Assembly (NCBI RefSeq): GCF_000090795.2
Contig: NW_003546263.1
Location: 332,787-396,786, forward strand
DNA: 64,000 nt
Direction of reading: 5' to 3'
Source of the DNA: Amphimedon queenslandica
Lineage: Eukaryota > Porifera > Demospongiae > Haplosclerida > Niphatidae
Below, piece after piece: positions 34,557 to 48,498 of this stretch. Both the position numbers and the translations under genes were made by a program. Numbering within the stretch: position 1 is the first letter of the stretch; each line of letters starts with the position of its first letter. A model generated the notes under the pieces. The model was not told the DNA's origin. It saw only the letters and a program-made list of their open reading frames with translations, and did not search any database.

Positions 34557-35236
34557 TATCTCATTTCACTCATTTGCAATAGTGAAAGTTTAAGCTTTGA
34601 GCTATATGGTATAGCACTTTATTTTTGTCAGTCTAATTTTTTGGCAATCGACAAAAAATAAATATTTACATGTACGTGCTTCTACGTTTCTATGCAGAAC
34701 ACAGAGTGATGACAAAAATTGAATTGACAAATGCAAGGTAAACGAGAAATTTCTTGTAGACAAGAATTGACGGTTATGTACGATCTAGATGTATTTGGTT
34801 TCATTTGCCTCATTGTATCACATAAAGATGGTACTACATAAGAGGTGCAACTTAACTAAAACTCCAATGTAATCCCATCATCTATCATCTTTGCTCTAAT
34901 TATGTATAGGTATTAGGTAATACACTAAGGTTAAGGTTTTTATGGAATTTATTTACACAGGGACACGGTCCTAAGGTAAATAAACCCATAATAATAAGAC
35001 CAAGGTGAAGATGTATAACAGACTTCTATAATGCCAAATCTGACTACCCATGATTAGCAAGATTATATAAAAGCAAAAGTCTCTCTTTACTTCTGTGTAT
35101 CTTCTTAAAGAAAATGGGAAAGTTGTTTTCTCCACTCATGCCATGTGTGTACAGTAAAACACACCCAGAACACGCCTTTCCAATTCCACTCGACCCATTA
35201 AGAAGTTTATCACATAGCCCAATGCTTTTGAGACCC

Positions 35237-35448
35237 TACTGTACAGCGGAAAATTTTTGTGGCCCAAAATTTTCGTGGATTTCGGGTTTTTTTTTTTCAA
35301 AATCCACAAAAATAAAATCCCTGAAAATTGATTTAATACAGTTCAAGATGGCCGAAAAGTAGAAAACCACAAAAATTGAAGCCACAAAATTGATTTTTGA
35401 ACGGATCTGCAGTATTTTTGGGCCACAAAAATTTTCCAATATACGGTA
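35237..35448. mobile_element. MITE, TACCGTATA family, GTGGCCC subtype
   Basis: Left end TACTGTACAGCGGAAAATTT; reverse complement of right end TACCGTATATTGGAAAATTT; both continue TTGTGGCCC. TA-flanked, 212 bp, with an internal poly-T. Confidence 0.8.
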
Positions 35449-36133
35449 TTTCTTTCCTTTCTATGTTCTTTGCTACTTTCTCTGGTAAAAACAATTATTA
35501 CTCAAGACAAAGAAGCTCTGCTTCGAGGTAAATAATAACTGTTAGACCCCAGACCGTCCGCAAGGTACATAACTAACAAAACCTGTTTGACCACTTAGTT
35601 ACTTACCTCTGGCTCCCGGGCTGTCCACGAGGTCAATAAGTGATTATATTTATGCAATCTGATTAGTCAATTTCAAACAGTCATGGTAACTAATTTACCC
35701 ACCTAATTTGCCATCATAACTTCCTGACAGCCACCTACATCACAACTGCACCCAGCCAGCTTAAGTTACTAATCCCTTACTATATATTATATGTATATAT
35801 ACACACAAACTTACGCAACACAAAATCTACAGCAAAAGAATCTGAGAATTCTCCACTGCCAGGTCATGAAGCTCGGGTCGGGGTAACATGGTCAAATGTA
35901 GTCTGGCGCTGGGCCAGACTAATCAAATGCGAGTAAGCTAAGAGAACAGAGTGAGTGTGTGGAAGCATGGATATGACACACGTGCTCCATAAACAAACAC
36001 ACACGTGTCACGTCCGTCCTGGACTCACAGCTCCACCTCAAGGAATTTGGAGGAAATGAGTCTGAGATAGGAAATGTTAACTTAATCTTGCATAACAGTT
36101 TGGGAGTTGGGACCGTTCTCGGTACCTGGAAAG

Positions 36134-38126
36134 ATGAAGAGGTCGCCACTTGTGATAGCCTTTGTCTTCATTGTATTGGCTGCCTCTGTTAGGGCAAGTT
36201 ATTACTCAAGGAAGACTTCTTACTCAAGAGATGTTGTTCTAAGATGGTTAGTGTACTGTAGTTTAGTGTGACAAGTTTTGTATTGCTTCTATATATATAC
36301 ATAGTAATAAGGATAACAAAGCTGTTGAGAAAGTTATGGAACTAGCTAGTGTTGATGTTTGGGGTGTTCATTCTGATGGTCTTGATATTAAAATGAGCAG
36401 GAATATTGCTAGAATTGTACTTCAGTACTTGCCAGAAAGTTGTTTCGTCTTGGTGTCCAATGTGGAAAATCATGTTAAAGAGGCAGAAGAATATTCGTTT
36501 AGCACAGAACAGAAAATGAAAGCTTGGCGGATTAATAACGGCCTTGTAAGTGTACATATAATGCATGGTTCGTTTATTTACTTCATTATGTAATCATAAC
36601 CAAGGATGTTGTTCTTCAAGATATTGATGATGTTAGCAGTACTGATTGGCATACTGCATATGTAAGTTGACTCTATATTCATATGCGTGACGCTACATAA
36701 TTACTTTGTCCTTTTCAGCACAACTATGAGTCAATTATTGAGTGGTATAAACACTTAGCAAAAAGTCATCCTAGTTTGGCAAGGTACACTACTATTGGTA
36801 AGACAGCAGAAAACCGGGACATGATAGCTGTGCATATCACAGCTTCAAAGAATCCAGGACGAAACAAAATGTACATGCAGTGCCTCATTCATGCAAGTAT
36901 GTTTTGTGTACTGTCCACATAATAGTACTTTTATTTGTGTGTAATTATTTTCTAGGGGAATGGATATCAGGCTCTGTGTGTATGTATCAAGCTCATATGT
37001 TAGTACAAGGCTATGGGAACGATCGTGAGGTACCTAGTTAGTGTTGTGTATTTCCTTGTTGATATTTTCTTATATTTATAGATCACTGATTTACTTAATG
37101 ATATGGAATTTTTGATTGTGCCCATAGTAAATCCTGATGGCTACCATGTAGGTTACCAAATTTTTAGTGTCATTTGTCATGTGATTATTCACTACAGTAC
37201 ACTTGGTCTCATAGTCGTCTATGGAGGAAGAATCGAGCTGTGAATTCTAATTCAGAATGCAGGGGAGTCGATTTGAATCGCAACTTTGATGCAGGATGGG
37301 GACAAGTATGTCTTTCATTCATAATTATTATTGTACTAATTTTTTTCAATTCAGGGAGGAAGAACATCTGTTAATGAGTGTGGTGAAACATATCATGGAA
37401 AAAAAGCAGCATCTGAATTAGAAGTACAACACATCAAGAAGTATTTCAAGTATGTTATTAATGTATGCGTGTTGTAAATAAATAATTACAAATCATTAGG
37501 AAGAATGTCCCCATAGTAGCAGCTATAGACTTTCATTCATATGGACAACTTATTTTAAGGCCTTATGGTAATTCTTGTTATTATTATTCTGTGATTTTAG
37601 TTTCAAATAAGGTTACGCTAAACGTTCTGCTCAGGATGAAAGTACATTTGCTAAAATGGGTAATGAAATGGCAAGGCAGATGACAGCTGTAAGTATTGCA
37701 ATTAAATACATGCACATGTATGAAAATAAAACTAACATTTTAGGCGTACATTTCTCAGAGGTCTATTGATTTATATCCAGCTTGTGGAATTGCTTCTGAC
37801 TGGTAAGCTCACTATTCTGTGCACAATAATATCAAAATATCATTGCAATAGGTTCTATAGTAATGAAGTTATAAGTGCTAACAAAGGCAAGAGGCCAGCA
37901 TCTTTTACAATTGAACTGAGGGATAAAGGCCCCTATGGCTTTCTTCTCCCAAAAGATCAAGTACTAATAATTACAAATCGTCTGCTTTTATCAACATTAA
38001 TAGATTATGCCTACTGTTAAAGAAGTCAAGAATGCGGTCATTTATTTGGCAAAGAGTGTTAGAGATGCTCCTTTGGAGAATAAAGAAAGTAGTGATAGTG
38101 ATGATTATAATATTATCATGAACTAA
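36134..38126 (+). CDS. Secreted zinc metallocarboxypeptidase, M14 (CPA/CPB type)
   Basis: Multi-exon gene from an ATG at 36134 to a TAA at 38124-38126, with about eleven exons and short introns. A signal peptide (MKRSPLVIAFVFIVLAAS) comes first. A propeptide of about 90 residues follows (VDVWGVHSDGLDIKMS.., then YLPESCFVLVSNVENHVKEA), then the catalytic domain: HAREW (zinc His and Glu, split by an intron), IVPIVNPDGYHYTWSHSRLW, GVDLNRNFDAGWGQ, IDFHSYGQL (third zinc ligand), LYPACGIASDW (Tyr248 equivalent) and SFTIELRDKGPYGFLLP (catalytic Glu). The enzyme would be made as a zymogen and remove C-terminal residues. By alignment the specificity residue 255 is Ser, so neither the CPA Ile nor the CPB Asp is present. 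The last residues are an acidic tail (SSDSDDYN). It is convergent with SHPRH. Confidence 0.9.
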
Positions 38127-38269
38127 ATCAGAAGTACATTTAACAGTAAATAATAATTAGCAGTACTATTATTATCAGCAAAACAACTTCTTTAGTTGAT
38201 CAACAGTAAAGCCATATTTATCTCTAATAAAACCAAAATTCAAATGTTAATGTAATAATTATAGTCAGT

Positions 38270-41200
38270 CTATACAAAACAAACTGACTTTGCACTAAGA
38301 GATGTAGCCATTTCCGCACTGTTGCTCATCATTTCTTTAATCCTTTCCTCTACTGAGTTCTTCACATAAAACTTGTGAACTACAACAGGTCTATTATAAT
38401 TATAACTATGGATTAACAGGCTAAATTTGTCATCTAACTTTGTCTGTCCCATTCTATGTACTCTACCAATTGCCTGTAACTCAGCACCAATGTTAAGAAA
38501 CGGCTCAACAAGTATTACCCTAGTAGCTTCAACAATGTTTAATCCCTTTGATCCAGATGACAAGTGCATCAATAATACATTAAGCGTTAAACTTGTCTTA
38601 AACTTCTTCAAATTCACCTAATACATTTACATGTAGGTTAATCATTTCAATAATGATCTAGTAGGTATTACCTGGTATTGCTTTTTGTTTGTCAAAAAAG
38701 CATGATCTATATCATTCTCAAATAAAGCATGACTAATAAAATTCAGTACTTGCATGCTCTGAAAAAATACATGCACAATCATACTTTTGTAAGATGTTAA
38801 CTCACTGAAGAGAACACCAGTGACTTAGTGCTTGGTTCATTTTGTTTTATTTTTAGTAATATCCCAGTCACAGCAGCTATCTTAGTAGAATAGCTTCCCT
38901 AGTAATATCAATAGCATATAGGTATACATTAGCACTAACCACTACCTTAAGTAATGGAAGACTTTCTTCCTCAAGTAGTGATGACTTAACAAAATTAATT
39001 TCATGAGACGAAAGTTTCTCACGGCACATTGGACATGAAAGCTGCACTTTACGAGATATAGCTTCTTCAATTTGAAGAAAAACTGGTTGATGTGATGAAG
39101 GAGCATGACGACAAATTAAGGAATATATACACTCCAAACAATAACAATGCCCACAAGGGAGCACAGCCCACTATATTAAACAATGCTATACCAATTATTA
39201 TCAAAATAGAGCTTACCCCGTCATTACGTTGAAGAGGGCCAGTACATATAGGACAATTGGAAGGCTCTTCACTGTCATTTGTCTTTGTCAGGTTTCGAAG
39301 GTAAGTTAGTTGTCTCAAATTTCTCTCTAGTGACAACTTAGACATCTTAGCATCAGACTCAAACTCCAGTCTTTTTGAGCTAAGCTAAAAATACATTGAA
39401 GTACAAGTACATGTAGGATCATTAGTATATAAGTATAATTATAAATAAGTACATGTATATGCAACATGCTTAAGAAGTAAAGCTTCAAAATTTTGACACA
39501 CTTAGTTACACTGCCACACTACCAACCGACTTACTTCTGAATGTGATAAAAATATGTCATTAATCTGCATATGATCAGAGCCACTCGAGGGAAGTAGTTT
39601 AAAGCGTTTGGCAGCCATACTTAATTCATCATAAGCTCTGATCTGTTGCTCGGCAGCCATCCATAAACGTGTCACAAACTGTCAGGAACAGAAAATGAAA
39701 GAAAATTAATTAATGTCCACTAACTTTAAATTCATTCCTTAAGGACTCTAAATAATTCATATAACTTTTACCTGACTCAATCAGGGACAAGGGGCCACCT
39801 ACATAAACAGCAATGTACAAATTAATGCACATACAGTACATGTAATAATAATAACAATAATACTTTTAGTGATGAGGAAAGAGAGCATACACTTTAGTAG
39901 CCTTTCATAGACACTTGATGAACGAGATGATGCACTAAATATTCTTATTGATACTACTAAACACAATAACTTGAGCGTACTTGTCATCAGTCCTTATTTG
40001 GTATTGACTGAATAACAATTTCTCATAATTCTTTAAAGCATTCTCAGCTTTGCAAAACAAGCAACTAATAAAATGTAAATATTATTACAACTAATAAGAT
40101 CATACAGTGCTGCTCCCTGGATAATTCTGAAGTGACACTGTGTAGCAGCTACTATATCAGATTCAGTTGTAGAGTGAGTCAGATTATTCAACATATGCAA
40201 AATTCGTTCCCTTTCATTCTAAAAAAATTTATGAGCAAATCAAGTAATTGAATAATAATGTTTACTTGTAAAGTATCGATGAAGTTCAACACTGAATATT
40301 GGAAACCAATCAATGAATGAAATCTAGTAAGGAATTAAACTAATAAACATACATGTATATGTACATTACAGCAACTAAATTGTGATAAACAATTAAGTGT
40401 CATCTATTACTGGAATATATAATACCGTATAGTGGAAAATTTTGGAGTGGATTGAATTTGGCATTTTGATAGCCATTCACCAAAATAAAAATCTGCCATT
40501 CTGAGCCATTATACGCATGCTCAATGGCACGTGGCCACAAATTCGCCAAATTAAAAACTGCCAATCAACAAAACTTAGCAATTCGCCAAAATTTAGTAAT
40601 TCGCCAAAATTTAGCCTCTCCAAATTTACCCGCTATACTGTAGTACTACGATAATGTTATCATAACACATTGTAGTACTACATAAAATATTACTCAAGCC
40701 AATAATTGACCTACAATTGTCATAAGAACATAATACCCTTGGCAGACAAACAAGCATATCTTAATCAAAACTATCAGACTACAAGTATACTACATGTAGC
40801 ATGTACTGATAAGCCATGTACGTAAGTTTACTTCCAGCAGTCAATTACATATATATGGCTGTCAGGGGAATAAAGCTGACTCATAGCATCATGAATGCGT
40901 AGCACAATTAATTAATGCTACTATAATAGATTCACTATAAGCTCTACATGTAATGTATAAGTTGTACTACAGTATTCATATGTACCATGCATGCACAGCA
41001 TTTGCCTCATACACTTGTATGTTTTAAGATAATAAGCTCAAAGTACCAGAGAAGGTAAATACAGCAACCTTACATGCATGTTATGGAACATGAATCACTA
41101 CACGAGGAAATAAGAGAATGAAAACAGAGTCCGTATTATCATAGATATCAGTTTCAGTGTTTATCACAGGTTATACGCTACTACTACTTCCCTTACTACT

Positions 41201-44200
41201 AACATCCTACTACAAAGTGCACAAGTAATTATAATAATACAACACATAACAGTAACATTACCCAAAAATAAAGTCTGGGAAAAGATTTAATTCATACTGA
41301 AGTGACGAAAATAATTCAGAGCTTAAGTCATTAGCAATAGACCAGGAAACAGCTGATGACCACCAATGAAATTCAGGAGCCTTTATCAAAATTTGTTTAA
41401 TAATTATTACTCTCAACTACACGTACATGTACATGTGCAACTCACTTTATTAATTACAGTAACTGTGAAATGTTCCACCTCTTTAGCTTCAACTTCCTTG
41501 TCAGCTTCTTCGACATCGTCATTCAATTCATCATCAGTGTCCTCAACCAAATCTTCAGCATTAATTTCAATATTATCATCTGCCTCTTCAACATGTACAT
41601 GTACTTCTGCTTCTTCATTAGGGCCATGACAAATATTATCTAGTGGCAATACTTCGCTCTTCAAATGTACATCTTGAATTGTGTAAGCCTAAAACAGACA
41701 TAATCAACTGCACCACACTACCTACACTTCCTGTCTTATAAAGCACAAACATTTTACCTTATTTAGTGAACTTTTCACAGTAGATGCAGCAACTGACAGT
41801 GCACGAACAGCAGCATTTACATTGTTGTGCTGCTTCTTAATGTACTCAGACCTTAGCTTAGCAGCCTAAGAAATACATGTGATACTACATTGTACCATTC
41901 ACTGTACTCTACATACTAAACTGTCCAACTGATCATCAGAAACAGCACAACAATGAGAGGAGTGTCCTTCTTTTATTAAATTTGAAAGGTTTTCCATTGT
42001 GTGAATACGCTAGTCAAAATACAATGTATTATGTATATGTAAATATATCAAGAATTACCAACATACTTGAAGTCTATCACATTCATAGTCATCTTTATAA
42101 TTGTTCCAGGTGTACATCGCTTCTCTATATGCATCCACTGCATCTTGAAACTGGCAATACAAATCACGACACAAAAATAAAAATACATGTACATGTATAT
42201 GTGATTCATCGTACTTTTTCATTTAAGATATGTATGCCAGCCATTCCATTGATTGCAGCAACTAACTGCCGCAAACTTTCCCTTCCTTCTTGCTTTGCTT
42301 GCACAATCATTTTCTTTAGCAATTCTTCCATTGACATGTACCTACATTATATCATGTCAACAATTGAAATTATATTACATACAAGTATAAAACCAATACA
42401 TGTTTGACTCTCATCCACTCTTTGTTTGACTCATTAAGTCATAAGCAAAACTTAACTAACACATACACACTCAAGAAGCAGCTCTAAGGATCTACATGTG
42501 TAATTACACTTTTCTTATCAGTTACTATCACCTTATAGGGTTTTAATAAAATAAGTGGGCGTTTAATTAAGTGATTGCGTGGATTGATTAAATGAGTTCC
42601 TCTTCCAAACCTGGGCCTAATTATAACCACATGTTGAAGCAACAATACTACATACTGTAGCTCATGAGTCAAAGATTACACTTTTGAACCTATGATATCA
42701 GTACTGTGCTGCCTTTAAAGCAATAGCAAAGGAACAGTCACTCAAGAAGAAATGTGATAGTCATAGGTACTAGTTACAAAGAAGCACTTGAAAAGAAGCA
42801 TACCTTTACTTATAGGCTCTACATCATTAAGCAACGTTATATCAGTGCACCTGAACTAATAATTAATAAGCACATAATTCGAATGCAAGCACATAAGCAG
42901 TGGCGTAGCCAGGATTTCTGGAAAGAGGGGGCAAGCTATGCGGTGCGCGAAACGCGCCGCGAAATTTTTGCGAAACTACACCCTTTTGGGGCGTGCCACA
43001 CCTATTTTTTTCAACATGGCGGACTTCTTGACCGATCATAGGCAACGTTGAATACCTTTTCAGCCTTATAATGGCATCATAGAAAGACTGCTTTGGCCTT
43101 TTCCTTTCATATGTAAGTTGTACAACAGCTTTTCCTTCCAAAAGCAGCTTATTATTTGATTATTTTTAAATTTTGAGTTTTAAAAAAGGGGGGGGCAATC
43201 GCCCCCCTTGCCCTCCCCTGGCTACGCCCCTGCATAAGGTTATGTGTATATTCAAGAATTCACAGTACATTTTGAAGGAACTAACCTCTTTTTAAAGGAT
43301 GAAAAGTTAATATAACCGTTCTTTACAAGTTGGGGATGACAACAAGCTAGTCGAAGCTTATGAAGTGGTCTTAACAGCTACAATACGGATACATGTAAAG
43401 CACTGGCTTTCAAAAATTCATCATTACTTTATTGACAAGGGTGCTATCCAAATCAGACAAGCTGGTACTAGCTTCACTTACCTGGTTCGACACCTACATG
43501 TACAATAAAATAAAATATGTATAAACATATCTAGTAGTTCTACATGCAACATACTGCATTAAACATCTTTAAACAAAATTCTTCTTGTCTTTGATAATAA
43601 TAAGCCTCTACAGGACTCAGTGACAGTGAATGTTCCTGCTCTTCAAGTTTCGGCCAATTAAGCTACAAAAAGACAATACCAACATTGTGATGCAAATATC
43701 ATTTCAAAAGTAATACTTCATCAGCGACATCTTCTTTAGAATTTCTCCACATCATTTTTGAAAACAAAGCTACTATTGGTCTAGGATCCCCTTTACAATA
43801 AGGAAGTAGGATCAGCTTGTTCCACCAGTGATTTACAGAATATGGACGATAATCCAAAAAATTTACCAAACCATACAAATCTAACCATGCTGAACCAATA
43901 AAAATGATTGATATTATATACCTCTTAAATCTCTTTCAACAGGAGTACCAGTGACACACCATCGATTTTGTGACAAAAGTTTACAAGTCATTTCAGTAGC
44001 CTAAAAGTTAAAACAAAATAGGTTATAATGGCACTAAAACTTTAATTCTGTCCTCAAGCTACACCAATACCACAATTACAGGTACATCTAAATGTACATG
44101 TAACTACAAAAGCCACTTGATGAATTATTTACAAGTATGTGTTTGAATACTGTATAGCTTCAAATTTTCATCAGACAAAAAAATTACATCAAATTCGTTA

Positions 44201-46897
44201 AAATTTTTGCTTGACAAAATTTTTAAGCAAAATTTTTACTCCATGTGGTTAGTACAGGTATATGGATTTATAATAAAATGACTAAAATTTAATCAACAAA
44301 AAGTAATTTTAACAAGATACTGAGATTTTGACAAAATTTTTGACTGACAAACACTTGGGAGCTGTACGGTAAGCTATTACAAATGTAAATACTCACTTTT
44401 GAATGTGAAGATTCAACCATTTGGGCCTCATCCAAACATATCCTCCACCATTTAATGGCCAATAAAGGACTGGGAGGGTATGCATAACTTTTAGGACGAC
44501 GAAGTTTTATAGAAAATTCATGATGACGAACCCGATCTAATTCCTTTCTAATCGTTTCATATGTAACTAGTATTATATCTTTAGAAATTAAGTGAAGTGG
44601 GTTAATGTATTCCTTAAATACACCATTATAGACCATTATTTGTGCAGAGTCCATAACAGTGTGCTTAGAAATCTCTGCCAACCACTGATAGAGAAGAGTC
44701 TCTGGAACAATAACAAGAGTAGAACCACAATCAATTGGCTATATAAACAAAATTAAAGTGAAATTCAAGATTTCATTGAAATTTTACCTTAATATACAGG
44801 CATTTGATGCAAATAAAATCTTCACATTTCTCCTTAACATAATTGACACATGGAGCATGACACCATAACGAGCATATGTCACACTGAACATAGAGATTGG
44901 AAGGGTTGCCACAAGTACACAGTGTCTCTTCCTCTTCCTCTTGGCTAACATCTGTCCCTGCTAACAACTGTCCTAATTGAGAATTTGAAATACATGTACA
45001 ATGAATAGTGTAAAGCTACCAATAAGACTAAAAATAACCAATAAGCAATAGGAACAAAATACCTTGCAGATTATCTGTTCCAGTATTTTGAACATCAATA
45101 GGACCAGCATTTTCACCTGCACCACTACTGCTCTTATTGAAATGATTCAACGTAATACTGCTTCCCTCACTAACAAAACCTTCTGCATCTATATTTCTGC
45201 CACTAATACTATGATTGTTCTGAATATACTCCTTAACAATGTCACTGCTTCCACAAGACCACTGATGAATCAATATCAGAGCAAGAATTTCAACAGTCTT
45301 TCCCAAACCCATTTCATCTGCTAAAATTCCTCCTTTAGAATATGAAGGCATCAAAAATTTGACCAAAGACAATCTGTAAAATACAACATGTACAAGTAGA
45401 TTAGTAACAATTTATTGCATGATTGACACAATACAAATTAATTATTACAAACAAAAAGTGCATTTAGACATACTGTACATACATGTACAATGTATACATG
45501 TACATGTAATTTTAATAGTTGAAAAATTTTAATTACCATATAACGGGAAATTTTTGAGGAATTAAATTTAACGAATTTAGCATTTCGATAGCCATTCGCC
45601 AAAATAAAATCTGCCATTTTGAGCCATTATACGCATGCTCAATGGCACGTGGCCACAAATTTGCCAAATTAAAATTTGCCAATCACCAAAATTTAGAATT
45701 TTAGTCCCTCAAAAATTTCCTGTTATACGGTAGCTATACAAATAAAGCTAGAAACTTTTTAGTATATTTTTATGACAACATAAAATCTAGTCCAGGAAAA
45801 CATACCTTCCAGTGAATAAATTGTAATATAATGAACTATGGCCCTCAACGGGAACCTCTCTCCATAAAACATGCTGCAATTCCTCCTCCTCTTTCTCTTC
45901 TTCTATATCCCTCCAATTGTCAGCTCTTTCCTTGTAAAGCATCCATTGTACTGCTCTCTTCTGGTAGTCTAACAAGTCAGCAGTTAATAATGGAATAGTG
46001 GCAGGAAGATCGCAGGTAGCTTTCCCTTTCAAAAGATATTGCTGGTGAACCCGAACAAATTTATAAAACTGCAATATTTTGGCAGCAATGGTAGTGACAA
46101 CATGGTCTGGTAAAATAAAATAATTATTTTAAATTACAATACTTACTTAACTCGTTTCCGAGAGATCTTTCCAGCTCAGAACAGCCTGGAACAATATCAT
46201 GTGGTTCTGTGAACACATTAGGATGCAAAGACTGCAGTAAGCTGGCCTTAATTAAGGAGGATGACTTTTGTGGCAAGTCATCAAGAGTTCTTTCATTCTG
46301 TAAGATAAAGTCTCCAAATACAGCTAATACAGTTAAACGGTTTGATGATACATCAAAAGGAAGGCAACAAACAAATTTTGCTCCTCCAATACGATACAAA
46401 CGATATAATTCATCAACACTCTCCCAATTAAAGTCGCATGATAGTTTCAGATTAGTACTAAAGGACACATAACACTCTCTATCATCAATTCCAATGCTAC
46501 ATTTGACTATAAATTGAACGGCATCAATACCCCATTGTAAGAAAAGCTGGTCACAGTACAGTAATAATTCCGAAAATCCAGTGAAATTCCCATCAAACCT
46601 TAAATGACCCACTACATGCCAACCTGTGACCAACCTCTCAACACCTTCTAAACCACCTTTCAATAATGGAATAATTATAGTGTGTCCTTCAGAGTAATTT
46701 GTTGGGGGTGGAGGTGTGTGTGGTGTCCATGAAAGATCACAGTCATTGTAGTGTGCAAGACCAACCCTCTTCATAATATCGGGTGGAATATCTTGATCAT
46801 TTTCTGAACTACGGCACAAAATAGACTCTGCATCCGATTCCAGATGTCTTTTTTGGCTCGTCGATAGATTTCTTCTTTTTCTTTTACGAGTCGACAT
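38270..46897 (-). CDS. SHPRH: SHPRH, SNF2-family ATPase with PHD and RING (E3 ubiquitin ligase)
   Basis: Many-exon gene. The start could be the ATG 46915 or, more like the human protein, the ATG 46897 (MSTRKRKRRN). Order of parts: a basic N-terminus; a helicase N part with Walker A in GGILADEMGLGKTVEILALI (exon 45373-45063); a PHD finger inserted in the ATPase (TLCTCGNPSNLYVQCDICSL, then CHAPCV..CIKCLY); motif II as CLDEAQMVESS; a RING finger between the helicase halves (CPICTGPLQRNDG.., CGHCYCLECI, CPMCREK); and the helicase C part ending in GAELQAIGRVHRMGQTK and NSVEERIKEMM. This split-helicase layout with PHD and RING is diagnostic of SHPRH. Human SHPRH polyubiquitinates PCNA in replication-fork damage tolerance. 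Introns hold three MITEs (40423, 42898, 45534). Confidence 0.92.
40423..40642. mobile_element. MITE in SHPRH intron, TACCGTATAGyGGG family
   Basis: Left end TACCGTATAGTGGAAAATTT; reverse complement of right end TACAGTATAGCGGGTAAATT; TA-flanked, 220 bp. The internal GCCATTATACGCATGCTCAA-type core is shared with copies at 45534 and 48937. Confidence 0.9.
42898..43232. mobile_element. MITE with CAGTGGCGTAGCCAGG ends in SHPRH intron
   Basis: 335 bp. Left end CAGTGGCGTAGCCAGGATTT; the right end's reverse complement begins CAGGGGCGTAGCCAGGGGAG. A direct repeat CATAAG flanks it on both sides (42892-42897 and 43233-43238), which could be the core of an 8-bp hAT-type duplication. The interior has a GC-rich patch (GCGGTGCGCGAAACGCGCCG) unlike anything nearby and a G8 run near the right end. 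It is non-coding. Confidence 0.85.
45534..45732. mobile_element. MITE in SHPRH intron, TACCGTATAGCGGG family
   Basis: Left end TACCATATAACGGGAAATTT; reverse complement of right end TACCGTATAACAGGAAATTT; TA-flanked, 199 bp. Strongly alike to the copies at 40423 and 48937 in its interior. Confidence 0.9.
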
Positions 46898-47473
46898 GTT
46901 TAGAGGCGTGGTCATGTTGAGTTTGGCGGGGGATTCGTATACTCATTGAAAACGGAGTAGATCTAACGTATACTAGTCTCATCACGTTTAGTCACGTTGG
47001 TACTTTGTTCAGTGTTCTCCGAGGTGGTCTCTGTCTCTGTCTTTCTCTCAGTCTCAGACTGCAGCTGTATTAAGAGATGTTACCAGAGAAAAGGAAGATC
47101 CATCACCGTAAGATAATAATTATTGTAAAGTGGGAAATTTTTGACATTTTAATAACAAAATCTACCATTTTGAACTATTCTCATTGGCATAATACATGTA
47201 GAGTAAAAGTTGGTTTACAATATTACGCTAGTCCTAACGTTGCATTTATGCTGGAATGGAATCTGGTTCTATTTTAAAGGAAAGCGTGCATCAAAAGGTC
47301 AAACCGCCCACACTTTTGATTAAAAATTGACTATGTTGGCCTAAGGTCATACTGTAAACCCGTCTCGAATTGAGGCTATCCCGTCCCTCTATGTTAATGA
47401 ATGCAAAATCTGTGTGCACCGGTCACAATAACTCTCATTAGACAGTCCTCTTTCTCATATTGTAACTTCTTAA

Positions 47474-47623
47474 AGGCCTTCCTACACGAGGCAACTTGTT
47501 AGTAATAACATTTATGGTTACTTCGATCTTGTAAGCAACATGTTGCCAAGAATAGAAAGATGTTCTATTTTTGGCAATATGTTGCTTGGTTGCTATCAAC
47601 AAATCGCCTCGTGTATGAAGGCC
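47474..47623. mobile_element. MITE flanked by TTAA, GGCCTTC ends
   Basis: Left AGGCCTTCCTACACGAGGCA; right end reverse complement GGCCTTCATACACGAGGCGA. TTAA stands on both sides, which fits piggyBac-type target choice. About 150 bp, with a second internal inverted pair (AGCAACATGTTGCCAAGAAT / GGCAATATGTTGCTTGGTTG). Confidence 0.8.
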
Positions 47624-47950
47624 TTAATTATAGTAGGTACAGGATTCAAACAAAGGCATGTCTATTCAGCACAGAATTCTCTAACTACCAGCACCACATA
47701 ACAGCTTGATTTTTATAAAGCGCAGCTAAACAACTCTGGCTAATAATTTAGGTTTATTAGCTTTTCACGTATTATTATGGAGTTAGTTTCTTTACATGTC
47801 TATTAATTTTTCATCCATTATGCATCGATTTTCTGTATACTAGTTAGTATCCAGAGGGTCAGAACAGCCCCAACAACTAGGTCCATGAAAGTACTGTTTT
47901 TATTCAAACTTCAAGGAGAATTTTGTTGATGTCAAGAAGTATAAATAGAA

Positions 47951-48131
47951 TAACGTATAACGCTTTAATTTGGTGGAGTTTTACTTTGGCGATTGGCGGT
48001 TTGCAAGCAGAATCGCCAATATTAAAACTGCTAATCATTAATTAATGTGCATGCTCAGTAATGCACGAGTACACAAAAATCGCCAATTACAATTTTACAG
48101 CAAAATTGCCAAAATAAAGTGCTATACGGTA
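47951..48131. mobile_element. MITE, TACCGTATAGC family
   Basis: Left end TAACGTATAACGCTTTAATT; right end reverse complement TACCGTATAGCACTTTATTT; TA-flanked, 181 bp. The interior has the GGCGATT / AATCGCC inverted pair. Confidence 0.8.
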
Positions 48132-48498
48132 AACAAAATATAACTCATTGATAAATAAAATAAAGCAAAGAAGAGTGAGTTATGACTTCATCATATTTAA
48201 TTCGATCATAGTGCAGAAACGGATCAGAATATCCCTGATTTACTTTATATAGTGATAGTCACAACATAAAATTAGGCATTAATCAAAAATTTAGCAATTT
48301 GCTAAAATTTTACCCTTCAAAATTTAACCAGATGTATGGCAGTTAAAGCTCTTTAGCTTTCAAAGAAAGGCTAGAACTGAAAATGTGGATTGTGGCGTTA
48401 AATTTTGTCAAGTAGCCTAAATAGGCAACCTTAAAGTTCACATATTTGAGCTAAAACTAAGCATATCTAGCTTTTGCAGTAGCATTAAGAGCCTTACA

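Larger units (their letters stand above)
32571..36133. other. Gene-poor interval with decayed repeats
   Basis: 3.5 kb without a convincing gene. It holds a MITE at 33955-34115, the 22-bp tandem array at 34457-34556 and a MITE at 35237-35448. A one-ended ACAGTAAAACACACC fragment lies near 35150. The open frames are short and resemble nothing known. Confidence 0.5.

Noticed and set aside
30300-36100. Viral or retroviral origin for the repeat-rich interval
   Set aside because: No reverse transcriptase, integrase, capsid or long terminal repeats are visible; inverted-repeat DNA elements explain it.
47077-47115. First exon of a gene (MLPEKRKIHH, then GTAAGA)
   Set aside because: No downstream exon with matching phase or any recognisable protein was found in the next 3 kb.
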